NCBI GenBank assembly: GCA_023399375.1
Contig: JAEWPX010000012.1
Location: forward strand, 1 to 21,268
Origin: Pseudomonadota bacterium
Lineage (GTDB): Bacteria; Desulfobacterota; Desulfovibrionia; Desulfovibrionales; Desulfovibrionaceae
Reading direction: 5' to 3'
DNA: 21,268 nt
The position numbers were made by a program, and so were the translations under genes. Of this stretch, positions 1 through 6,554 are shown piece by piece; within the stretch, counting starts at the first letter, position 1, and every line of letters starts with the position of its first letter. The notes under the pieces were generated by a model. That model was given only the letters and a program-made list of their open reading frames with translations. It had not been told where the DNA came from and ran no database searches.

Positions 1-26
1 GCCCCGAAAGTCGAAGCTTTCGGGGC
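1..26. terminator. Perfect 10-bp hairpin at the left edge
   Basis: Bases 1-10 (GCCCCGAAAG) are the exact reverse complement of 17-26, with a 6-base loop. On the plus strand the stem is followed by CGTTTGAAGACGTTTTT, so a T-rich stretch exists but does not abut the stem. It could terminate a plus-strand gene ending left of the window, or act in both directions. The element may also extend past the window edge, so its role is uncertain. Confidence 0.4.
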
Positions 27-107
27 CGTTTGAAGACGTTTTTGTCGAAACCTGGGCGCTTGCGTGATCCGGTTCATTCGGAAGTTACTGCGGGCATATA
101 AAGGCAT
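27..107. other. Short intergenic stretch with no gene recognised
   Basis: Between the edge hairpin and the repeat element that follows transketolase I see no convincing ORF, promoter or RNA gene. The sequence is less GC-rich than its surroundings around 60-100. A promoter for a gene beyond the left edge cannot be excluded. Confidence 0.3.
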
Positions 108-182
108 CCCCCTTTGAGGAGGTCCAGGAGGGGGTCACCCCCTCCTGGCCGCCGAAGGCATTCTTCTCTCTTTTCTTTCCCC
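108..182 (-). repeat. Intergenic hairpin element, copy 1 (3' of transketolase)
   Basis: Read on the minus strand, the order is: the tkt stop, a run of 22 purines (182 down to 161), GAATGCC, then a perfect 11-bp stem (148-138 pairing with 134-124) with a 3-base loop, then a second small G-rich hairpin (about 122-108). A near-identical block lies at 21103-21164. Bases 147-166 match 21145-21164 with one difference. The position just after a stop suggests a transcription terminator or 3'-end stabiliser. There is no U-run directly after the stem, so a canonical intrinsic terminator is not certain. Abundant GC-rich intergenic repeats of this general look are, as far as I recall, common in Desulfovibrio-type genomes. 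Confidence 0.75.
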
Positions 183-183
183 G

Positions 184-2178
184 CTACTTGGCAGCGAATG
201 CTTTTTTAATCTTTCCGGCCAAATGCTCGGGCGTGAAGCCGTACAGGTCGGCCAGCTTGCCGGCCGGGGCCGACGCGCCGAAGTGGGAGATGCCGTAGAC
301 CCGGTCGAGGCTGCCCGTGTACTGGCACCACAGCTCGGGCCGGCCGGCTTCCACGGCGTAGCGGAAGGCGACTGTCGGCGGCAGCACGGCCTTTTTGTAG
401 TCTTCGGGCTGTTCGTTGAAGAGTTCCAGGCAGGGCATGCTGACCACGCGGATGGCGATCTCGGGCAGGAGTTTGGCCGCGGCCTGGGCGAGAGACACTT
501 CCGAGCCCGAGGCCAGAAGCAGCATGTCGGGCTTGCCGCCCGGGGCTTCGTCGAGCACGTAGCCGCCGCGCGCGACCCCTTCCTTGAGGCCCGGATAGAC
601 GGCCGGGTCGAGGATGGGCAGGTTCTGGCGCGTGAGCAGCAGGCAGGTGGGCCGGCTGGTCTGCTTGAGCGCCGTGTCCACGCAGGCCGAGGTTTCGTTG
701 GCGTCGGCCGGGCGCATGACGAGCATGTTGGGGATGAGCCGCAGGGAACTCGCCTGCTCGATGGGCTCGTGGGTCGGGCCGTCCTCGCCCACGTAGAAGG
801 AATCGTGGGTGTAGACGTGCAGGGCGGGCACGCGCTGGAGCGCGGCCATGCGCAGGGCGTTGCGGGCGTAGTCCGAGAAGATGAGGAACGTGGCGCTAAA
901 CGGCAGCAGGCCGCCGTGCAGGGCGATGCCGTTGACGATGGCGGTCATGGGGAATTCGCGCACGCCGAAGCACAGGGAGCGGCCCAGGCGATCGGCCTTG
1001 CCGAAGATGCCCGTGATGTCACGGAACTTCTCGGTCATGTTGGACGGGTCGAGGTCGGCCGAGCCGCCGACGAGCAGCGGCAGCTGGTCGATGAGGCCGT
1101 TTAAGGCCGCGCCCCAGGCCGAGCGCGTGGCCACGGCCTTGGCCGGCTCGAACACCGGCCAGGAGAGCGTGCGTTCGGGGCGGGGCTTGGTGATCTCGCG
1201 CCACAGCGCCTCGAAGGCGGCGTCGCCGGCGAGCTTGTCGTCCAGGGCCTTGTCCCAGGCGGCGCGGGCGGCGGCGAGCTGCGGGAAGCGCCCCTGGAAA
1301 TGGGCCAGGACGTCTTCCGGCGCGAAAAACGCCTCGTCCTCGGGCAGTCCCAGGTGCTTCTTGGTCGCCTTGATCTCGTCTTCCTTGAAGGGCGCGCCGT
1401 GGGCCTCGTGCTTGCCTTCCATGGAGAAGGCGCCCTTGGCGATGACGGTGTTGCCAATGATGATCGTGGGCCTCGCCGTTTCGGCGTGCGCGGCGTCCAG
1501 GGCGGCGCGGATGGCGGCGTGGTCGTTGCCGTCGATGTCGATGACGTGCCAGCCGAGGCCCTCGAAGAGCTTCACGTGGTTGGTGGCGTCGCACACGCTC
1601 GTGGCGCTGGCGAGCTGCACCTTGTTCTTGTCGAAAAGGACGATCAGCCGCCCGAGGCCCCACAGGCCGGCCAGCGCGGCCGAGCCCAGGAACACCGGGG
1701 CCTGCACGTCGCCGTCCGAGGACATCACGTAGGTATAATGCCCGGCCACGTCCTCGCCCAGGCGCGCGCGCAGCATTTCTTCGGCCACGGCCATGCCCAC
1801 GGCCATGGAAAAGCCCTGGCCCAGGGGGCCGGTGGTGCATTCCACGCCCGGGGTTTCGTAGTTCTCGGGGTGGCCCGGGGTGCGGCTGCCGAGCTGGCGG
1901 AACTGCTTGAGGTCGTCCATGGAAAGCACGCCGCGCAGGTAGAGCAGGGCGTATTGCAGCATGGATTCGTGGCCGGCCGAGAGCACGAACCGGTCGCGAC
2001 TGAACCATGTCGTGTCGGCCGGGTCGAAACGCAGGTAATCCTTGAACAGGACGTAGGCCATGTCGGCCGAGGACATGGCGCCGCCCGGGTGGCCGGATTT
2101 GGCCTTGAAGGTGGCGTCCATGATCAGGCCCTTGATGACGTTGACGGCCTTGGCATCGATGGCGGCGGGAGCTTGCAT
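184..2178 (-). CDS. tkt: Transketolase
   Basis: This cytoplasmic thiamine-diphosphate enzyme moves two-carbon ketol units between sugar phosphates in the non-oxidative pentose phosphate pathway. The 664-aa length is typical for the family. Visible marks are the N-terminal SGHPGG (His30), GPLGQG (about 117-122), the diphosphate/metal-binding region with SDGD (about 154-157), GGSADLDPSN, the REFPM segment that should carry the catalytic Glu, and the C-terminal THDSFYVGEDGPTHEP signature. The usual GDG triplet reads SDG here, a small variation that may be lineage-specific. I chose the ATG at 2178 because GAGGG lies 7 bases upstream. The frame stays open farther, but that extension would run through rpiB and resembles no transketolase. 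It follows rpiB by 26 bp, so the two are very likely cotranscribed. Confidence 0.97.
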   Translation of the reverse strand: MQAPAAIDAKAVNVIKGLIMDATFKAKSGHPGGAMSSADMAYVLFKDYLRFDPADTTWFSRDRFVLSAGHESMLQYALLYLRGVLSMDDLKQFRQLGSRTPGHPENYETPGVECTTGPLGQGFSMAVGMAVAEEMLRARLGEDVAGHYTYVMSSDGDVQAPVFLGSAALAGLWGLGRLIVLFDKNKVQLASATSVCDATNHVKLFEGLGWHVIDIDGNDHAAIRAALDAAHAETARPTIIIGNTVIAKGAFSMEGKHEAHGAPFKEDEIKATKKHLGLPEDEAFFAPEDVLAHFQGRFPQLAAARAAWDKALDDKLAGDAAFEALWREITKPRPERTLSWPVFEPAKAVATRSAWGAALNGLIDQLPLLVGGSADLDPSNMTEKFRDITGIFGKADRLGRSLCFGVREFPMTAIVNGIALHGGLLPFSATFLIFSDYARNALRMAALQRVPALHVYTHDSFYVGEDGPTHEPIEQASSLRLIPNMLVMRPADANETSACVDTALKQTSRPTCLLLTRQNLPILDPAVYPGLKEGVARGGYVLDEAPGGKPDMLLLASGSEVSLAQAAAKLLPEIAIRVVSMPCLELFNEQPEDYKKAVLPPTVAFRYAVEAGRPELWCQYTGSLDRVYGISHFGASAPAGKLADLYGFTPEHLAGKIKKAFAAK

Positions 2179-2204
2179 GGGTATCCCTCGAAGAAGTTTG
2201 GCGT

Positions 2205-2660
2205 TTACAGCGGCGCGGCCAGTCCGCACGATTCGATGAGGTCCACGCGGCGCTGGTGGCGGCCGCCCTCGAAGCCCGTTTCGAGAAAGACGTCGGCGAT
2301 GGAGGCGGCCAGGCCCGCGCCGATGACGCGCTCGCCGAGGCAAAGCACGTTGGCGTCGTTGTGGAGCCTGGTCATGCGGGCCAGATATTCGTTGACGCAC
2401 AGCGCGGCGCGGATGCCGCCGATGCGGTTGGCGGCGATGGACATGCCGATGCCCGTGCCGCAGACGAGGATGCCGGCGCTATCCGGCGTGTCCAGGACGT
2501 TGCGGCAGACGAGCCTGGCGAAATCGGGATAGTCGACGCTTGTCGCCTCGGTGGGGCCGAGATCGACCACTTTGTGCCCGGCGGCGGCAAGATGGGCGAC
2601 GAGCGCGGCCTTGAGGGTCAGGCCGGCATGGTCGGAGCCGAGGAAAACGGTTTTGGGCAT
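2205..2660 (-). CDS. rpiB: Ribose-5-phosphate isomerase B
   Basis: The protein interconverts ribose 5-phosphate and ribulose 5-phosphate in the cytoplasm, supplying transketolase, which is encoded immediately downstream. At 151 aa it matches the RpiB/LacAB family (about 140-155 aa) and is unrelated to RpiA. Visible motifs are SDHAG (9-13), the CGTGIG loop with the expected catalytic Cys67, RLHNDANVLCLGER (about 98-111) and a C-terminal GGRHQRRVDLI segment. The ATG at 2660 is preceded by GGAGG with about 10 bases of spacing. The gene starts 58 bp after the lipoprotein stop. A weak 5-bp GC hairpin (2696-2711) sits in that gap without a U-tract, so readthrough from upstream is likely. Confidence 0.96.
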   Translation of the reverse strand: MPKTVFLGSDHAGLTLKAALVAHLAAAGHKVVDLGPTEATSVDYPDFARLVCRNVLDTPDSAGILVCGTGIGMSIAANRIGGIRAALCVNEYLARMTRLHNDANVLCLGERVIGAGLAASIADVFLETGFEGGRHQRRVDLIESCGLAAPL

Positions 2661-2718
2661 GGAAACGGGGCCTCCGGGTTTGGCGATGCACGAATGCCCG
2701 GCCGCGCGGGCGGCGGGG

Positions 2719-3540
2719 CTACAGTTCCGGCAGGGACGGCTCGTCCCCGCTTCCGTCCAGCGCGTGTTCCGCGGCGGTGGGAGGGACGGGCAGCTCCAGG
2801 TCGGCGACCGGATAGGGCGACGGGCGGGGCTGCAGGGTCTTCACGCGCACGACGAGCGTCGCGCCGCCGGGCGTGGTCAGCGTGATCCTGCGGGCCACGG
2901 GCGCGACAAATCCCGGCGCGGCTTCGTCGTCTGCGAAGTCGATGCGCCAGGGCTCTATGCCGACTCCAACCAGATGGCGCGGATTCCCGGCGAAGTCAAG
3001 GCTGAGCGACGCGAGGCGGGAATTGCCGGAAAACGTGTACTCGTAGCCCTCGGCCGTTTTTTTCGCCGCGGCGTAACGCGCGGGCGCAAGGGCGGAAAAA
3101 CGCCCCGCGACCAGGGCCGCCATTTCGCCCAGGGTGAAGGGCAGGGGCATGCCGAGCTTGGCCGCGCCCTGGCGGGTGTCGGCGTGGCGGTAGACGGCGT
3201 TTTTATCCGGCACGAAAGCGAAAAAGCCGTGGTTGTCCTCGAAGAGCAGGGCGTAGGCCCCGCCCACGGGCGTGGTCAGGTCCAGGCGCGTCGCGCCGCC
3301 GGCGTTGCCGTAGAGGCGGTAGTTGAGCCGGCCCGAGCGGTTGCCCCGGGAAAAGCTCATGGAGCCGGCCAGGGAATAGGCCGGGGCCGCGTTTTTGCCC
3401 TCGCGGGCGGTGAAGGCGTCGAAGACGGCCTTGGCCTCGCCGACGGCGGGCGGGCCGGGCTGTTTGGCGGCGCAGCCGGCAAGTCCGGCGACAAGGGCCA
3501 ACAAGACGAGGGTGCGCAACAGCGCGGCAAAGGGGCGCAT
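2719..3540 (-). CDS. LolB-like outer-membrane lipoprotein
   Basis: The 273-aa product starts with a lipoprotein signal peptide (basic MRPF..R, hydrophobic core, lipobox LAGC with Cys23). The body, from about residue 55, reads like the LolB/DUF4292 fold: a 'SLAGSMSF..G...GRLNYRLYG' strand pattern, then 'RLDLTTPVGGAYALLFED' and a LPFTLGEMAALVAGR segment that parallels the LolB region ahead of its conserved 'WPLP' stretch. LolB accepts lipoproteins from LolA and inserts them into the outer membrane. This protein is longer than enterobacterial LolB (about 200 aa) and has an extra acidic, Pro-rich tail of about 35 residues. Its ATG lies 1 base after the TPR gene stop, so translation is probably coupled. 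The lipoprotein call is firm. The exact LolB function is inferred from the pattern and from the neighbouring TPR gene. Confidence 0.75.
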   Translation of the reverse strand: MRPFAALLRTLVLLALVAGLAGCAAKQPGPPAVGEAKAVFDAFTAREGKNAAPAYSLAGSMSFSRGNRSGRLNYRLYGNAGGATRLDLTTPVGGAYALLFEDNHGFFAFVPDKNAVYRHADTRQGAAKLGMPLPFTLGEMAALVAGRFSALAPARYAAAKKTAEGYEYTFSGNSRLASLSLDFAGNPRHLVGVGIEPWRIDFADDEAAPGFVAPVARRITLTTPGGATLVVRVKTLQPRPSPYPVADLELPVPPTAAEHALDGSGDEPSLPEL

Positions 3541-3541
3541 G

Positions 3542-5254
3542 CTACAGGGCTCCGAGTTTTTTCTTCACGTCGCCGGGGTTATCCGGGCCGAGTTCCAGGG
3601 CGGTGCGGTAGGCCTTGCGGGCCGTGTCCTTGCGCCCGGCGGCGGCGGCGATGTCGCCGTAATGCTCCCAGATGACGGCGTCCTTGATCCTATGGTCCAT
3701 GGCCCGCTCCATGGCGGCCAGGGCTTCCTGGTGCCGCCCGAGCTTGTACAGCGTCCAGGCCAGGGAATCCAGGAAGAAGGGATTGTCCGGCTCCTTGGCC
3801 AGGGCCGTGCGGATCATGTCCAGGGCCTTGTCCAGGTCGCGTCCCTCTTCGGCCATGGAATAGCCGAGGTAGTTGAGGGCGTCGGGATTGGTCGGGTCCT
3901 TGGCCACGATCTTTTCCATCACGACCCTGGCCTCGTCCCGGCGTTTGAGCTTTTCCAGGGCCACGCCGTAGCGGTAGAGCAGATCCGTGTCGTCGGGCGC
4001 GTCGGCCACGGCCTTTTGCAGCAGGGTCGCGGCTGCGGCGGTGTCGCCGCGCCGGTCGAGCAGGGCCGCTTCCAGGGCCAGGAATTCCTTGTTGTCGGGG
4101 TAGCGCTTCCTGGCTTCGTCCACCAGGGCCTGCGCCTGGGCCTGATCGCCGATTTCCGAGGCGATCTGGATGCGCACGCCGAGCGCCTTGTCGTAGTTGG
4201 GGTTGTCGGGCGTCACCTGCGCCAGGATGGCCAGGGCCTCCTTGGGCTTTTTCTCGCCCTCGTAGGCGATGACCGCCTGGTAGAAGGGCAGGTCCGGGCT
4301 GCCGGGGATGGCCGCGGCGAGCTTGGCGAGCACCTGGCGCGCCTGCTTGGGGGCCCCTGCCTCGAGCAGCGCGGAAATGGCATCGAGCATGCGCGCCTTG
4401 TCCGCGGGTTCCTCGTCCAGGAATTTGAGGGCCTGGGCGCTCTTTTTCTGTTTGATGAGCACCCGCACCAGCCGCGCGCGCACCTCGGAGGCCTCTTCGC
4501 CCTGGGCCAGCATGCGACGGTAGCAGTCCTCGGCCCCGGCCAGGTCGCCTTTTTCCTCGAGCAGCGCGGCAAGGTCCGACCAGGCGGACATGAGCGCGCC
4601 GTCCGCGTCCACGGCCCGGCGCAACAGCGCGATGGCCGCATCGGTTTTCTTGAGCCCCGCCGTGGCCTTGGCCATGAGGTACAGGGTCGTGGCGTCGCGG
4701 TCGGCTTCCGGAATGCGCGCCAGGGTCGCCAGGGCCTCCTTGTGCTGCCCGGCGTCGCCTTCAAGCGAGGCCAGTTCGCGCAGAGCGGCGGCGTCGCCGG
4801 GATGCGCGGCCACGAATTGCGTCAGCACGGCCATGGCCTGCTCGGGCATGCGGCGCATCTGGTAGGCGCTGGCGAGGTAGAACGTGAGCTGGCGCGAGTT
4901 CGGAAACAGCCGCGCCGCGTCCTCCAGGGTCTTGGTGGCCGTTTCCCGATCGTTCAGGCCCCACTGCAGGTTGGCCAGCTCCACGGCCACCTCGGGCGAG
5001 GGGTGGGCCCGCGCGAGGGCGGCGAGGGTTTTCGCCGCCTCCTCCTTGTTCCCCTGGCGCAGGAAGTCCTGGTAGACCAGGAACTGGTAGGCGCTTTCGG
5101 CCTCGGGGCTCAGGGATTTCCCGGCGTAGGCCAGCCGCGCCGACCGGCTGGAGGCGCAGGAGTTGGAGAGCAGGCAGGGCAGAAGCGCCAGGACGAACAG
5201 AAAAGGCAGGTGCGAGGACTTGGCGCGTGTGGTCGGTTCAGGCATGGCCGGCAT
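3542..5254 (-). CDS. Exported TPR-repeat protein, LbcA-like by context
   Basis: The 570-aa product has an N-terminal export signal (basic TTRAKSSH, then a hydrophobic run of about residues 16-29). A Cys at 33 follows LSNS, an imperfect lipobox, so it is either a lipoprotein or a secreted protein. The remainder is tetratricopeptide repeats. The C-terminal four are clear (about 424-457, 458-493, 494-527, 528-560, with the LNYLGYSMAEEG and FLDSLAWTLYKLGR signatures), and more degenerate helical repeats fill residues 60-420. TPR arrays bind other proteins. In Pseudomonas a TPR lipoprotein gene (lbcA) lies directly before lolB and its product serves a periplasmic C-terminal processing protease. 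The same gene order here suggests a related role, which is inference. An ATG 9 bases farther in (5245) is an equally possible start, and neither has a strong Shine-Dalgarno. Confidence 0.85.
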   Translation of the reverse strand: MPAMPEPTTRAKSSHLPFLFVLALLPCLLSNSCASSRSARLAYAGKSLSPEAESAYQFLVYQDFLRQGNKEEAAKTLAALARAHPSPEVAVELANLQWGLNDRETATKTLEDAARLFPNSRQLTFYLASAYQMRRMPEQAMAVLTQFVAAHPGDAAALRELASLEGDAGQHKEALATLARIPEADRDATTLYLMAKATAGLKKTDAAIALLRRAVDADGALMSAWSDLAALLEEKGDLAGAEDCYRRMLAQGEEASEVRARLVRVLIKQKKSAQALKFLDEEPADKARMLDAISALLEAGAPKQARQVLAKLAAAIPGSPDLPFYQAVIAYEGEKKPKEALAILAQVTPDNPNYDKALGVRIQIASEIGDQAQAQALVDEARKRYPDNKEFLALEAALLDRRGDTAAAATLLQKAVADAPDDTDLLYRYGVALEKLKRRDEARVVMEKIVAKDPTNPDALNYLGYSMAEEGRDLDKALDMIRTALAKEPDNPFFLDSLAWTLYKLGRHQEALAAMERAMDHRIKDAVIWEHYGDIAAAAGRKDTARKAYRTALELGPDNPGDVKKKLGAL

Positions 5255-5263
5255 CCGATGCGG

Positions 5264-5298
5264 CGCGCGGCGCGGGCCCGTTCCGGTCCCGCCGCGCG
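5264..5298 (-). other. GC-rich inverted repeat between the sigma factor and TPR genes
   Basis: CGCGCGGCGCGGG (5264-5276) and CCCGCCGCGCG (5288-5298) can pair as a long GC stem with a 2-base bulge. It fills most of the 52-bp gap. No T-run follows on the minus strand, so it may be a pausing, processing or partial attenuation site rather than a full terminator. It may also help separate the expression of the sigma factor from that of the envelope genes. Confidence 0.35.
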
Positions 5299-5306
5299 TA
5301 TGGCCG

Positions 5307-6359
5307 CTATTCTTCCTTGTGAATCCAATCCGAGGAAAAGTCCTCGATGCGTCTGGACAGGTGGTCCTTGAGCTTTTCGAGCAGCCGCGCCTCGATCTGG
5401 CGCACGCGCTCGCGGGTGATGCCGTATTTCGCCCCGATCTCCCGCAGCGTCACCGGCGAATCGGACAGGATGCGGCTGTCGAGCAGGTCGAGTTCCTTTT
5501 CGTTGAGCTTGGGCCGGATGCTCTGGATGTGCTTTTCGAGCTGGTGCGAGATCTCGTCCCCGGCCAGGATCTCCTCGATGCCCGGGGTGAGCGCGGGCAG
5601 GAAGTCCAGGCGGGTGGACGAGGAGTCGTCGCCGAGCGTCACGTCCAGGGACACGTCGTTGCCGCTTAAGCGCTGGTCCATCTCCACGATGTCGGACTCG
5701 GTGACGTTGAGCGCCTCGGAGAGCTGGGAGGCGCTGGGGTCGAAGCCCAGGGACTGGAGGCGGTGGCGCTCTTTGTTGAGGTTGTAGAAGAGTTTGCGCT
5801 GGGCCTGCGTGGTCCCGATCTTGACCATGCGCCAGTTGTCCATGATGTACTTGAGGATGTAGGCCTTGATCCAGTAAGCGGCGTAGTAGGAGAACTTGAT
5901 GCCCTTGTCGGGATCGAATTTGGTCACCGCGCGCATGAGGCCCACGTTGCCTTCCTGGATGAGGTCAAGCACGTTTTGCATCCAGCGGCGCTGAAAGTCC
6001 ATGGCGATTTTGACCACCAGGCGCAGGTGGGAGGAAATGAGCCGGAAGGCGGCCTTCTGGTCCCCGGCGTCGCGCACGCGCCGGGCGAGTTCCTGCTCCT
6101 CCTCGGGGGCGAGCATGGGGAATTTCGAGATTTCGCGCAGGTAGAGCTGCAACGGGTCGCGCGTGGTCAGCGAGCCGCCCGTGCCCGGCCGCGGGGCCGG
6201 CAGGTGGAAATCGTCCGCGGGCTCCAGATCTATGGCGTCCTCGCCGTCGTCGACGACCTCGGCGGCCTCGTCGGCCTCGTCGGTGTCGAATTCCTCGGGT
6301 TCTTGTTGTTCCAGTTCCGCGTCTTTGGGGGAAAGGTCTTGATCGTCTCGCTGTTCCAT
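5307..6359 (-). CDS. rpoH: RpoH-type (sigma-32 group) RNA polymerase sigma factor
   Basis: The 350-aa protein directs RNA polymerase to a promoter class, in this group usually heat-shock or stress genes. Region 1.2 starts at about 69 (DPLQLYLREI). Region 2 spans about 105-180 (RLVVKIAMDFQ, DLIQEGNVGLMRAVTKFDP, FSYYAAYWIKAYI). The QRKLFYNLNKE stretch (about 187-197) matches the RpoH box that separates this group from housekeeping RpoD. Region 4.2 is a helix-turn-helix at about 303-331 (TLREIGAKYGITRERVRQIE). It is about 65 residues longer than E. coli RpoH, mainly through an acidic N-terminal tail with 24 Asp/Glu in the first 50 residues. The ATG at 6359 lacks an obvious Shine-Dalgarno, which fits either weak or regulated translation. 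It diverges from metH and heads the minus-strand gene block. Confidence 0.9.
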   Translation of the reverse strand: MEQRDDQDLSPKDAELEQQEPEEFDTDEADEAAEVVDDGEDAIDLEPADDFHLPAPRPGTGGSLTTRDPLQLYLREISKFPMLAPEEEQELARRVRDAGDQKAAFRLISSHLRLVVKIAMDFQRRWMQNVLDLIQEGNVGLMRAVTKFDPDKGIKFSYYAAYWIKAYILKYIMDNWRMVKIGTTQAQRKLFYNLNKERHRLQSLGFDPSASQLSEALNVTESDIVEMDQRLSGNDVSLDVTLGDDSSSTRLDFLPALTPGIEEILAGDEISHQLEKHIQSIRPKLNEKELDLLDSRILSDSPVTLREIGAKYGITRERVRQIEARLLEKLKDHLSRRIEDFSSDWIHKEE

Positions 6360-6554
6360 CGGATACTGACCGGGTTATGAGGCGTGGTCTGGCCGCTTGG
6401 GAGGTTTTGGCGAATCGGAGCCGCCTCCCGGAAGCGCCGTCTCGCACGTCTATCATTCCGTGTAAAGTTTTGGTTTGTCCTTTTCAACGATTTTCAGTAG
6501 ACGAGCCGCGTTTCGGCAAACGGCCGGGCTGCCGGCAACCAGAAAGGAGCGGGC
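6360..6554. promoter_or_regulatory. Divergent promoter region between the sigma factor gene and metH
   Basis: This 195-bp region should hold promoters for both flanking genes. An AT-richer island (about 6450-6500) stands out from the GC-rich surroundings. It holds TATCAT on the plus strand (6451-6456) as a possible -10 box and TTGAAA on the minus strand (6487-6482) as a possible -35 box, but neither has a convincing partner. Near metH two small hairpins follow each other: GCCG/CGGC (6505-6517) and GCCGG/CCGGC (6523-6536). The second ends 6 bases before the metH ribosome-binding site. I do not recognise a known riboswitch class here. Confidence 0.45.

Noticed and set aside
2179..2400. In-frame upstream extension of transketolase with an Arg/Pro-rich sequence
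   Set aside because: It overlaps rpiB, has GC-rich shadow-frame composition and no family similarity, while the ATG at 2178 has a good ribosome-binding site.
2696..2711. GCCCG/CGGGC hairpin between the LolB-like gene and rpiB as a terminator
   Set aside because: Only 5 bp, no U-tract, and such short GC dyads are expected by chance in this composition.
3395..5371. 658-codon plus-strand open frame opposite the TPR and LolB-like genes
   Set aside because: Shadow of the TPR and lipoprotein genes; low-complexity Gly/Gln/Val/His composition with no start context.
6360..6554. Possible cobalamin riboswitch before metH
   Set aside because: I find no B12-box-like conserved sequence, and the leader available before the ribosome-binding site is too short for a typical cobalamin riboswitch plus promoter.
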